NCBI GenBank assembly: GCA_934202505.1
Contig: CAKPXW010000017.1
Location: 1-23,846 of the forward strand
DNA length: 23,846 nucleotides
Source: an uncultured Bacilli bacterium
GTDB taxonomy: Bacteria; Bacillota_I; Bacilli_A; RFN20; CAG-631
Direction of reading: 5' to 3'
The notes beneath the pieces were generated by a model that was given only the letters and a program-made list of their open reading frames with translations, did no database searches and was not told the DNA's origin. The translations under genes and the position numbers were made by a program. This document shows positions 17,307 through 23,846 of the stretch, one piece after another. Positions within the stretch are counted from its first letter, which is position 1, and each line of letters starts with the position of its first letter.

Positions 17307-18674
17307 CTACATTGTTACATTAATTTCAATAGCTTCTAAGCCATATTTTTTCTTTAAGAAACTAATTGCAACTTGTTCAAATAAAGCAATTGATAATACA
17401 TCTTCATCACACTTAGCGATTTTCTTGTATTTTTTCTTTAATTCTTCAAATTGAGGTGGAATATCATCTGCTGGACGATAATTAATTACTGGATCATCAC
17501 CAATAATTTTCTTTTTAATTTCTTCATTAACAGGGGCTGGAGAAGCGCCATATAAACCATGAAGATAATCTTTAATTTCCTTTGGAACCATTTTGTATCT
17601 TTCACCAGTCATAACATTCATAACTGCTTGTGTTCCAACCATTTGTGATAATGGAGTTACAAGTGGAGGATATCCCATATCTTTTCTTACTTGTGGAACT
17701 TCTTTTAAAACATCATCATATTTATCCATAGCATTTTGCTTTTCAAGTTGATTCATTAAGTTTGAAAGCATTCCACCAGGAACTTGATATTTTAAAATAT
17801 TCGGATTAACGCATAATGCTTTTGGTTTTAATAAACCATTTTTTAAATATTTATCACGTACTTTTCCAAGTATTGTAGCTGCTTCATCTAATTTATTTTG
17901 ATCAAGTTTTGGATCATATTTTGTTCCTTTTAAAGCATAATTGAAAGCTTCTGTTGCTGGTTGGCTAGTTCCACCTGCAAATGGAGATAAAGCGCAATCA
18001 ATAATGTCAACACCTGCTTCAATTGCTTTGTTATAAGTCATTTCACAAACACCACCTGTACAATGTGAATGTAATTCAATTGGTAATTTTGTATTTGCTT
18101 TTAATTTAGAAATTAATTCATATGCAGCTTCTGGAAGTAAAACGCCTGCCATATCTTTAATACATAAAGAATGTGCTCCCATTTTTTCTACTTCTTTAGC
18201 TAAATTAACATAATATTCAACTGTGTGAACAGGACTTGTTGTATAACTTAGAGCAATTTGGCAATGACCATGATATTTATTACATGCATCAACAGCACTC
18301 TTTAAATTTCTAACATCATTTAAGGCATCAAATACACGAATTATATCAATACCATTTTCAATTGATTTTTGAACAAATTTGTCAACAATATCATCTGCAT
18401 AGTGATGATATCCTAAAATATTTTGGCCTCTAAACAACATTTGTAATTTAGTGTTAGGACAAGCTTTTCTAATAGCTCTTAATCTTTCCCATGGATCTTC
18501 ATCTAAGAAACGAATACATGCATCAAAAGTTGCTCCGCCCCATACTTCTAAAGCATAATAACCGGCTTTATCAAGAATGCCTGCAACAGATAATATTTCT
18601 TCTGTTGTCATACGAGTAGCAATTAAAGATTGATGTCCATCTCTTAAAGCAGTATCAACAATTTTAACTCCCAT
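17307..18674 (-). CDS. oadA: Oxaloacetate decarboxylase alpha subunit, carboxyltransferase only
   Basis: 455 residues from the ATG at 18674. It transfers the carboxyl group of oxaloacetate to biotin on the carrier protein, releasing pyruvate. The N-terminal TIM barrel has DTALRDGHQS (Asp12 metal ligand), the carbamylated Lys173 in CIKDMAG, and metal ligands His202 and His204 in HSHCTGG. The conserved carboxyltransferase region (NILKYQVPGGMLSNL) follows. This is the pyruvate carboxylase/OadA fold, not the CoA carboxyltransferase of methylmalonyl-CoA decarboxylase. It lacks the usual C-terminal biotin domain of about 590-residue OadA proteins, which is encoded two genes downstream. A TTG at 18695 extends the frame by seven codons, but the GAAGGAGAT site lies within that extension and points to the ATG. 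First gene of the operon. Confidence 0.94.
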   Translation of the reverse strand: MGVKIVDTALRDGHQSLIATRMTTEEILSVAGILDKAGYYALEVWGGATFDACIRFLDEDPWERLRAIRKACPNTKLQMLFRGQNILGYHHYADDIVDKFVQKSIENGIDIIRVFDALNDVRNLKSAVDACNKYHGHCQIALSYTTSPVHTVEYYVNLAKEVEKMGAHSLCIKDMAGVLLPEAAYELISKLKANTKLPIELHSHCTGGVCEMTYNKAIEAGVDIIDCALSPFAGGTSQPATEAFNYALKGTKYDPKLDQNKLDEAATILGKVRDKYLKNGLLKPKALCVNPNILKYQVPGGMLSNLMNQLEKQNAMDKYDDVLKEVPQVRKDMGYPPLVTPLSQMVGTQAVMNVMTGERYKMVPKEIKDYLHGLYGASPAPVNEEIKKKIIGDDPVINYRPADDIPPQFEELKKKYKKIAKCDEDVLSIALFEQVAISFLKKKYGLEAIEINVTM

Positions 18675-18693
18675 TTTTTTATCTCCTTCTACC

Positions 18694-18764
18694 AAAAGTC
18701 AATACATTATATGACTTTTTTTATTAAAGATTTCTAGCTTTTTTTATAAAAAAAATAAAAAGTC
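18694..18764 (-). promoter_or_regulatory. oadA leader with two competing RNA hairpins
   Basis: The predicted leader is about 97 nt. Three segments can be seen on the minus strand: (1) GACTTTTTATT at 18763-18753, (2) AATAAAAAAAGTCA at 18725-18712, and (3) TGACTTTT at 18701-18694. Segment 2 can pair with 1 (with a 2-nt bulge) or with 3 (8 bp, 10-nt loop), but not with both. The 2-3 hairpin ends 5-6 nt before the GAAGGAG ribosome binding site. This could be an attenuator or translation switch; all pairs are AT-rich, so stability is modest. I recognise no known riboswitch. Confidence 0.35.
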
Positions 18765-18777
18765 CGAAATCGAAAAC

Positions 18778-18806
18778 ATTATAACATAATGGAATATAAA
18801 GTGCAA
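18778..18806 (-). promoter_or_regulatory. Promoter of the oad operon
   Basis: On the minus strand TTGCAC (18806-18801) and TATAAT (18783-18778) are spaced by 17 nt. The -10 carries a TG extension (TGTTATAAT). This is one of the best promoters in the window and predicts a start near 18771. Confidence 0.7.
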
Positions 18807-18819
18807 ATCAAATAAATGT

Positions 18820-18838
18820 TTGATATGTCTCATATCAA
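18820..18838. promoter_or_regulatory. Operator-like palindrome between oadA and the diguanylate cyclase gene
   Basis: TTGATATGTCTCATATCAA is a perfect 8+8 inverted repeat with a 3-nt centre. It lies 13 nt upstream of the oadA -35 and about 50 nt upstream of the divergent cyclase promoter's -35. The position suits an activator of oadA or a regulator acting on both genes. The binding protein is unknown. Confidence 0.45.
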
Positions 18839-18886
18839 TAGAAAAGTAGCATATTTTTTATGTAATAGCTGACACATATTTTCATA

Positions 18887-18915
18887 TTGAATAATACACC
18901 ATAATATATTAAAAT
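18887..18915 (+). promoter_or_regulatory. Promoter of the diguanylate cyclase gene
   Basis: TTGAAT (18887-18892) and TAAAAT (18910-18915) are spaced by 17 nt, matching consensus at four and five of six positions. The ribosome binding site AAGGAG is at 18946-18951, 8 nt from the ATG. The surrounding DNA is so AT-rich that other -10 choices exist. Confidence 0.5.
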
Positions 18916-18959
18916 TAATATATATATATTTTTTGATTTATACATAAGGAGTTAATCTA

Positions 18960-20063
18960 ATGAAAAAATTTATTTTTAGAATAAAACAAGATATTATGTC
19001 ACAAAAAGACTATTTCAGTACATCTAAAGATGAAATATCACATAGAAATATGCAATTGTCATCTACTTTTTGTGTTTTTAGTATATTATTAGTAATAATA
19101 GTTTTTTTAATATCTGTTATTTATGATTTTATATTTAAAACAAATTTTAAAATGAATCCTATTTTCTTCTTATTCTTCATTCCTTTTATGATATTTTTAA
19201 TAATTAGTAAGATAAATCCTAAAAAGAAATTTATTAATCAATCAAATATTATGCTATATACCACATTAATTTATATTTATTCTATTATCATATCCATTAA
19301 ATTTAGTGTTTTTGTAACACCTAACATGCCGTCTATTTACTATCCTATTTTTATTGTGTGCGTTCCAGCATTCTTTATATTACCTTTTGGAAGGAAATTA
19401 ATAATAAATACTTTTTCCATAATAATTTATGTTATTTTAGCTTTAAATTTTAAAAGTTGTGATTTAAATCATGACATATTTGAAGCCTGTATTGCTTATT
19501 TATTTTCAATATTTGTTATCTTCACAATGTTACAACTTAAAATTCAAAATGCTAAAATAAACAATCAATATAAGCAAAGAAGTATTCAGGACAATTTAAC
19601 TAAAATGCTTAATCGTACTGGTGGCATTGATGAAATGATTTATTATTTACAACATGTAGATGAAAATGAAGAATATGCTTTAGCTTTTATAGATTTAGAT
19701 AACTTTAAAAATATTAATGATACATATGGCCATGTTGATGGTGATAAATGCTTACAAAAAATTGCAAATATTTTAATAGATGTTGCTAAAGATGATATTT
19801 TATGTCTGTTTGGTGGCGATGAATTTTTACTTCTTATCAAAAACACTTCAGAAAAATTTGTAAAAGAAAAATTAAATAACATTCAATACAAATTAAAGGA
19901 ATTATCTAAACTTGAAAATAAAAATTTAAATTGTAGTATAGGAGTATATATAATTCAAGGTAAAATAACTTCTATAAATAATTTACTAGATGAAGCAGAT
20001 AAAGCACTTTATGAAGCTAAAAAGAACGGAAAAAATCAATTTATTATCAAAAAAAGTTTTTAA
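18960..20063 (+). CDS. Membrane-bound diguanylate cyclase (six helices plus GGDEF)
   Basis: 367 residues. Six hydrophobic segments at about 33-56, 66-83, 96-115, 126-143, 147-163 and 173-194 form an unrecognised membrane sensor. A short polar linker of about 195-208 leads to a GGDEF domain at about 209-365. The signature GGDEF is intact at 285-289, with DNLTKMLNR at the domain start and AFIDLDNFKNINDTYGH as the metal/GTP segment. It should make cyclic di-GMP from two GTP. The RxxD product-inhibition site, five residues before GGDEF, reads AKDD (276-279), so feedback inhibition at this site is probably absent. No EAL, HD-GYP or PilZ protein is seen nearby. It converges on ppdK and is divergent from the oad operon. 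Confidence 0.93.
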   Translation: MKKFIFRIKQDIMSQKDYFSTSKDEISHRNMQLSSTFCVFSILLVIIVFLISVIYDFIFKTNFKMNPIFFLFFIPFMIFLIISKINPKKKFINQSNIMLYTTLIYIYSIIISIKFSVFVTPNMPSIYYPIFIVCVPAFFILPFGRKLIINTFSIIIYVILALNFKSCDLNHDIFEACIAYLFSIFVIFTMLQLKIQNAKINNQYKQRSIQDNLTKMLNRTGGIDEMIYYLQHVDENEEYALAFIDLDNFKNINDTYGHVDGDKCLQKIANILIDVAKDDILCLFGGDEFLLLIKNTSEKFVKEKLNNIQYKLKELSKLENKNLNCSIGVYIIQGKITSINNLLDEADKALYEAKKNGKNQFIIKKSF

Positions 20064-20072
20064 TTATAAATA

Positions 20073-20125
20073 AAAAAGACCATTGCTAATCTTTTTAAGG
20101 ATTAAGCTTAATGGTCTTTTCTTTT
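20073..20125. terminator. Bidirectional terminator between the diguanylate cyclase gene and ppdK
   Basis: An outer stem AAAAGACCATT/AATGGTCTTTT plus an inner stem TAATC/GATTA make one long hairpin. It is followed by TTTTCTTTT on the plus strand and by TTTTTTATT on the minus strand. It lies 9 nt from the cyclase stop and 6 nt from the ppdK stop. Confidence 0.88.
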
Positions 20126-20131
20126 ATTTGA

Positions 20132-22756
20132 TTATTTTCTTGGGTTTTTAATATTTGCTTGTGCAGCAGCTAAACGAGCAACTGGTACACGGAATGGAGA
20201 GCAAGATACATAATCAAGTCCTACATTATGATAGAATTCAATTGATTTTGGATCCCCACCTGTTTCACCACATACACCAACATGAAGTTCTGGTCTTGTT
20301 GAACGTCCAAGTTTTACTGCCATGCTTACAAGTTTACCAACTCCGTTTTGATCAAGAGTCTTAAATGGATCTTCTTCAAGAATCTTGTTTTCATAATAAG
20401 CAGGTAAGAATTTTCCAGCATCATCACGAGAGAAACCAAATGTCATTTGAGTTAAATCGTTTGTACCAAATGAGAAGTATTCAGCTTCTTTAGCAATTTC
20501 ATCAGCAAGTAAAGCAGCACGAGGAATTTCAATCATTGTACCAACATGATATTTCATATCAAGTCCTGATTCTTTGATTAAAGCATCAGCTGTTGTAGTG
20601 ATAATATTTTTAACGAATTTTAATTCTTTTTCTTCTAATACTAATGGTACCATGATTTCTGGAGTAACCATCTTTCCAGTTTTCTTAGACACATTAATTG
20701 CAGCTTTAATAATAGCTGTTGTTTGCATTTTGCAAATTTCTGGATAAGTAACAGCTAAACGGCAACCACGGTGTCCCATCATTGGGTTAGCTTCATGAAG
20801 TTCAGCAATTCTATCTTTAACTTGCGCAACACTCTTTCCAATTGCATCAGCTAATTCTTTAATTAAGCTTTCTTCTTGAGGTAAGAATTCATGTAGTGGT
20901 GGGTCAAGTAAACGAACATTTACATTTAATCCATTCATGATTTCATATAATCCTTCGAAGTCTTTTTGTTGCATTGGTTCTAACTCATTTAATGCAGCAA
21001 CTCTATCTTCAACTTTATCAGCAAGAATCATTTTTCTCATAGAGAAGATTCTATCTTTATCAAAGAACATATGTTCAGTACGGCAAAGGCCAATTCCTTC
21101 AGCTCCAAATTCAAATGCTTGTTTAGCATCACGTGGAGTATCAGCATTAGTACGTACTCTTAGTACTCTATTTTCATCAACCCATTTCATTAATCTGCCA
21201 AAATATCCAGCAGTTAAATCAGGTTCAACTGTTTTAATTTTTCCAAGATAAATATTTCCTGTAGAACCATCGATTGATAATACATCTTTATCTGTATAAA
21301 CTGTTCCATTGATTGTTAAAGTTCTAGCTTCTTCATCAATTACAGCAGCAGCACAGCCACAAACACAACATTTACCCATACCACGAGCAACAACGGCAGC
21401 ATGTGATGTCATACCACCACGCATAGTAAGAATTGCTTCAGATGCAACCATACCAACAATATCTTCTGGAGATGTTTCAGCACGAACTAAAACAACTTTT
21501 TCACCAGCTGCATGTCTCTTTTCAGCTTCTTCAGCAGAGAAAGCAATTGCTCCAGTTCCAGCGCCAGGTCCTGCAGCAAGTCCAGTTGCAATTGGCTTAG
21601 CATTCTTTAATTCATCTTTATCAAATCCTGGTAATAGTAATTTGTCAAATGACATAGCATCTATTCTTAATACAGCTTCTTTTTCATTAATTAGGCCTTC
21701 ATCAACCATATCGCAAGCCATCTTTAAAGCAGCTGCTGGAGTTCTTTTACCACTACGAGTTTGTAAGAAATATAATTTACCTTCTTCAACAGTAAATTCC
21801 ATATCTTGCATATCTCTATAATGTTTTTCCATTAAAGTAATTGTCTTAATGAATTGATCATATACATCTGGCATACGTCTTTTTAATTCATCAATATGTA
21901 ATGGAGTACGGATACCTGCAACAACATCTTCACCTTGAGCGTTTGGTAAATATTCTGCAGAAATAACTTTTTCTCCAGTACCTGGGTTACGTGAGAATGC
22001 AACACCTGTACCAGATGTTTCACCTTTGTTTCCAAATGCCATTGATTGAACATTAACAGCAGTTCCCCAAGAATAAGGAATATTATTCATCATACGATAT
22101 ACATTAGCACGTGGGTTATCCCATGATCTAAATACAGCTGTAACAGCTTCGATTAATTGAACATATGGATCTGCTGGGAAATCTTCTCCAAATGTTTTCT
22201 TATAATATGCTTTATATTTTTTAACAAGGTCTTTTAATTCTTCAGCAGTAACTTCTGTATCTAGTTTATATCCTTTTGATTCTTTAAGTTCATCTAACAT
22301 TTTATCCATTTCAGTTCTTGGATGTCCTTTAGCAATGTTAGTAAACATTAAAATGAAACGACGATAACTATCGTAAGCAAATCTTTCGTTGCTAGTTTCT
22401 TTTGCTAAAACTTCAACTGTTTTATCATTTAAACCTAAATTTAAAATTGTATCCATCATACCAGGCATAGATACTCTAGCACCTGAACGAACAGAAACAA
22501 GTAATGGGTTCGAATCTCCACCAAAATTCTTTCCAGTTTCTTTTTCAACTTTGTGAATTGCATCATATACTTCTTTTACTAAAAATTCAGGTAATACTTT
22601 TCCAGAATCATAATAAAGAGTACAAGCTTCTGTAGTAATTGTAAAACCTTGTGGAATTGGTACACCAATATAAGTCATTTCAGCAAGGCCTGCACCTTTA
22701 AGTTCTTTGCCAAGTCCGTGAGCTTCTGCAAAGTGGTAAACATACTTTTTAGACAT
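20132..22756 (-). CDS. ppdK: Pyruvate, phosphate dikinase
   Basis: 874 residues, the full family length. It interconverts pyruvate + ATP + Pi with PEP + AMP + PPi. The N-terminal ATP-grasp domain has KGAGLAEM with Lys20, the central phosphohistidine domain GGMTSHAAVVARGMG with His452, and the C-terminal PEP/pyruvate barrel FGTNDLTQMTFGFSRDD and GVCGETGGDP with catalytic Cys829. These correspond closely to Lys22, His455 and Cys831 of the Clostridium symbiosum enzyme. In anaerobes it often runs towards pyruvate, gaining ATP from PPi. Together with the oad operon about 1.5 kb away it links PEP, pyruvate and oxaloacetate. The start is supported by AGGAGG 8-9 nt upstream. No neighbouring PPDK regulatory protein gene is seen. 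Confidence 0.97.
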   Translation of the reverse strand: MSKKYVYHFAEAHGLGKELKGAGLAEMTYIGVPIPQGFTITTEACTLYYDSGKVLPEFLVKEVYDAIHKVEKETGKNFGGDSNPLLVSVRSGARVSMPGMMDTILNLGLNDKTVEVLAKETSNERFAYDSYRRFILMFTNIAKGHPRTEMDKMLDELKESKGYKLDTEVTAEELKDLVKKYKAYYKKTFGEDFPADPYVQLIEAVTAVFRSWDNPRANVYRMMNNIPYSWGTAVNVQSMAFGNKGETSGTGVAFSRNPGTGEKVISAEYLPNAQGEDVVAGIRTPLHIDELKRRMPDVYDQFIKTITLMEKHYRDMQDMEFTVEEGKLYFLQTRSGKRTPAAALKMACDMVDEGLINEKEAVLRIDAMSFDKLLLPGFDKDELKNAKPIATGLAAGPGAGTGAIAFSAEEAEKRHAAGEKVVLVRAETSPEDIVGMVASEAILTMRGGMTSHAAVVARGMGKCCVCGCAAAVIDEEARTLTINGTVYTDKDVLSIDGSTGNIYLGKIKTVEPDLTAGYFGRLMKWVDENRVLRVRTNADTPRDAKQAFEFGAEGIGLCRTEHMFFDKDRIFSMRKMILADKVEDRVAALNELEPMQQKDFEGLYEIMNGLNVNVRLLDPPLHEFLPQEESLIKELADAIGKSVAQVKDRIAELHEANPMMGHRGCRLAVTYPEICKMQTTAIIKAAINVSKKTGKMVTPEIMVPLVLEEKELKFVKNIITTTADALIKESGLDMKYHVGTMIEIPRAALLADEIAKEAEYFSFGTNDLTQMTFGFSRDDAGKFLPAYYENKILEEDPFKTLDQNGVGKLVSMAVKLGRSTRPELHVGVCGETGGDPKSIEFYHNVGLDYVSCSPFRVPVARLAAAQANIKNPRK

Positions 22757-22778
22757 AAATTATTTCCTCCTATGAATT

Positions 22779-22797
22779 GTTAAATATATTATTTAAC
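22779..22797. repeat. Inverted repeat in the ppdK leader
   Basis: GTTAAAT (22779-22785) and ATTTAAC (22791-22797) are perfect 7-nt arms with a 5-nt centre. They lie between the ppdK -10 and its ribosome binding site, about 5 nt after the predicted transcription start. This could be an operator or a 5' mRNA stem-loop. Confidence 0.4.
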
Positions 22798-22808
22798 TTC
22801 CGCTATTT

Positions 22809-22814
22809 ATTATA
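22809..22814 (-). promoter_or_regulatory. -10 of the ppdK promoter
   Basis: The minus strand reads TATAAT from 22814 to 22809, about 50 nt before the ATG, preceded by TTG rather than the TGn extension. The -35 region is T-rich (TTTTAT at 17-nt spacing) and weak. Confidence 0.45.
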
Positions 22815-22858
22815 CAATAACTATGTTTAAAATAAAAGAAAAAATGCACTTAATTATA

Positions 22859-22887
22859 TGGAAATACTTAAAAATGATAGGTATAAT
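22859..22887 (+). promoter_or_regulatory. Promoter of udk
   Basis: TGGAAA (22859-22864) and a consensus TATAAT (22882-22887) are spaced by 17 nt. The leader is about 20 nt and contains GGAGGAG at 22900-22906, 6 nt before the ATG at 22913. Confidence 0.6.
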
Positions 22888-22912
22888 ATAGAGTTGTATG
22901 GAGGAGCATTAT

Positions 22913-23536
22913 ATGAAGCCATTAATTATAGCTGTTGCCGGTGGAAGCGCAAGTGGCAAAACGACAGTTGTTCATGAAGTCATTGATAGATTAAAATCGG
23001 TAGATGTTAGCGTTATAACACATGATGATTATTACAAAGATCAATCAAATATTACTATGGAGGAAAGACTAAAAGTTAATTATGACCATCCATCTTCTTT
23101 AGATAATGAATTGTTTGTCAAACATTTACAAACATTAATGAAAGGTGAGCCTATTGATAAACCAACCTATGATTTTGTTGAGCACAACAGAAAAAAAGAA
23201 ACCACAAAATTCTATCCAACAAAAGTTATATTTATTGAAGGAATTCTTGTTTTAGAAGAAAAAAGAATTAGAGATTGTGCTGATGTAAAAATATTTGTAA
23301 AATCGGATGAAGATATTCGTTTTATTCGTCGATTAAAGCGTGATATTGAAGAAAGAGGAAGAACAATGGAACTTGTTATCAATCAATACTTGTCTACAGT
23401 AAAACCGATGTTTAACAAATATGTTAATCCTTCATCTAGATATGCTGATATTATTATTCCAAATGATAATAAGCATGATGTTGCTGTTGATTTTTTAATT
23501 TCAAGAATTAAGGATATACTAAATAGTAGCAATTAG
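22913..23536 (+). CDS. udk: Uridine/cytidine kinase
   Basis: 207 residues from the ATG at 22913. It phosphorylates uridine or cytidine to UMP or CMP in pyrimidine salvage, in the cytoplasm. The P-loop GGSASGKTT has Lys16, followed by THDDYYKD, NYDHPSSLDNE, PTYDFVEHNRKKET and FIEGILVLEEKRIRD. The LID-like segment FIRRLKRDIEERGRT completes the family pattern. Length is typical of bacterial Udk. An in-frame ATG at 22898 would add five residues, but it overlaps the GGAGGAG ribosome binding site, which points to 22913. It is divergent from ppdK and has its own promoter. No terminator with a U-tract is seen after it. Confidence 0.95.
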   Translation: MKPLIIAVAGGSASGKTTVVHEVIDRLKSVDVSVITHDDYYKDQSNITMEERLKVNYDHPSSLDNELFVKHLQTLMKGEPIDKPTYDFVEHNRKKETTKFYPTKVIFIEGILVLEEKRIRDCADVKIFVKSDEDIRFIRRLKRDIEERGRTMELVINQYLSTVKPMFNKYVNPSSRYADIIIPNDNKHDVAVDFLISRIKDILNSSN

Positions 23537-23539
23537 CAC

Positions 23540-23568
23540 TTGATATACAATTTTATAAATTGTATAAT
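23540..23568 (+). promoter_or_regulatory. Strong promoter of the right-edge lipoprotein gene
   Basis: TTGATA (23540-23545) and a consensus TATAAT (23563-23568) are spaced by exactly 17 nt, the closest match to the housekeeping consensus in this window. The ribosome binding site AAAGGA is about 9 nt from the ATG at 23602. Confidence 0.65.
23544..23566. repeat. Perfect 10+10 palindrome inside the lipoprotein promoter
   Basis: TATACAATTT (23544-23553) and AAATTGTATA (23557-23566) are perfect arms with a 3-nt centre. They fill the spacer between -35 and -10 and reach into both hexamers, the typical place for a repressor operator. There is no U-tract after it, so it is a poor candidate for a udk terminator. 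Confidence 0.5.
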
Positions 23569-23601
23569 TCAATTGTTTAAAAAAGGAAAGGAATAAATAC
23601 A

Positions 23602-23846
23602 ATGAAAAAGACAAAATTATTATTTGCATTATCTTTAGCATCAATTACTGCATTAACAGGATGCAAAGGTTCAAAAATAACAGGAGAAGATGCCATTAAA
23701 AGAGCAGATGAAATTAATGAAGCCGCTGATTATGGAGATGTAAAAGCATTTTCAATTACAACTACTGCCAAAGGAACTGAAGATGGTAAAAAGGTTTCTA
23801 TGAAATCTGTATTAAAATATGATTCAGAAAAGAAACTTGCTTATTC
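23602..23846 (+). CDS. Small lipoprotein, C-terminal part missing (runs off the right edge)
   Basis: The ATG at 23602 opens a frame of 81 codons to the window end with no stop. It begins MKKTKLLFALSLASITALTG with lipobox L-T-G-C, giving lipidated Cys21. The mature part starts KGSKITGEDAIKRADEINEA and continues with a stretch (KAFSITTTAKGTEDGKK, then SMKSVLKYDSEKKLAY) that looks like the start of a beta-rich extracytoplasmic domain. I do not recognise the family. It is 65 nt downstream of udk but has its own strong promoter, so it is probably a separate unit. Confidence 0.8.
   Translation, partial: MKKTKLLFALSLASITALTGCKGSKITGEDAIKRADEINEAADYGDVKAFSITTTAKGTEDGKKVSMKSVLKYDSEKKLAY

Noticed and set aside
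18675..18695. A TTG start for oadA adding seven residues.
   Set aside because: The extension contains the GAAGGAGAT ribosome binding site for the ATG at 18674, and the protein family begins with the residues right after that ATG.
18694..18724. The AAAAGTCA/TGACTTTT hairpin followed by T's on the plus strand as a terminator.
   Set aside because: No gene is transcribed towards it on the plus strand, and the stem is AT-rich. It fits better as a structure in the oadA leader on the minus strand.
18820..18838. The palindrome as an FNR/CRP-type box (TTGAT-n4-ATCAA).
   Set aside because: The half-sites match in sequence, but the spacing is nine instead of four, so it is kept only as an unidentified operator-like site.
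21309..21821. A 170-codon open frame on the plus strand opposite ppdK.
   Set aside because: It is antisense to the clearly coding phosphohistidine region of PPDK, has no ribosome binding site and gives a low-complexity Ala/Ser/Pro product. It is a shadow of the ppdK codon pattern.
22898..22912. An upstream ATG for udk adding five residues.
   Set aside because: It overlaps the GGAGGAG site, which is correctly spaced from the ATG at 22913.
1..23846. CRISPR arrays, insertion sequences, tRNA or rRNA genes, phage genes.
   Set aside because: No direct-repeat arrays, transposase or integrase frames or structured RNA genes were recognised; the longest gene-free stretch is about 285 nt (18675-18959).

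Overview
The window looks like a chromosomal segment of a very AT-rich, low-GC Gram-positive bacterium (Bacillota). Pointers are AddAB rather than RecBCD, Shine-Dalgarno sites of the AGGAGG type, lipoproteins with classical lipoboxes, and TATAAT promoters, several of them with an extended TGnTATAAT -10. The metabolism suggested (Na+-pumping oxaloacetate decarboxylase, pyruvate phosphate dikinase, BspA-type leucine-rich-repeat lipoprotein, GH31 glycosidase) fits an anaerobic gut fermenter of the Erysipelotrichia or Mollicutes-related Bacilli. The standard code applies: genes are full length with TGA read as stop and all Trp encoded by TGG. Of 13 complete genes, nine stop with TAA, three with TAG and one with TGA. 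The placement is inference; there is no rRNA or tRNA here.

Layout. Positions 1-7517 form a leftward run: addB, addA, an ABC exporter and a membrane protein cut by the window edge. addB and addA overlap by 1 nt and addA and the exporter by 8 nt, so the first three are probably one translationally coupled operon. A SWIM/SNF2 helicase-like protein (7665-10772) diverges from addB across a short intergenic region with back-to-back extended -10 promoters. It converges on a GH31 glycosidase (minus), and the two share a hairpin that lies partly inside coding sequence. Next, on the minus strand, is a 929-residue BspA-like surface lipoprotein with its own terminator.

Positions 15438-18674 hold a four-gene operon, oadA-oadG-biotin carrier-oadB, encoding a Na+-translocating decarboxylase whose biotin domain is a separate protein. 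Its leader carries alternative hairpins, and an 8+8 palindrome lies between it and the divergent membrane diguanylate cyclase gene (18960-20063). The cyclase gene converges on ppdK (pyruvate phosphate dikinase) through a strong bidirectional terminator. Divergent from ppdK is udk (uridine kinase), followed by a small lipoprotein cut by the right edge, whose promoter contains a perfect 10+10 palindrome.

How the genes work together. AddAB processes double-strand DNA ends. The oad operon and PPDK both act at the PEP/pyruvate/oxaloacetate node: OAD turns oxaloacetate into pyruvate while exporting Na+, and PPDK interconverts pyruvate and PEP. I did not find a clearly novel multi-gene system. The most unusual points are the reduced AddB without a Walker A motif, the exporter coupled to addA, the oadA leader structures, the operator-like palindromes, and a GH31 protein whose acid/base residue is uncertain.
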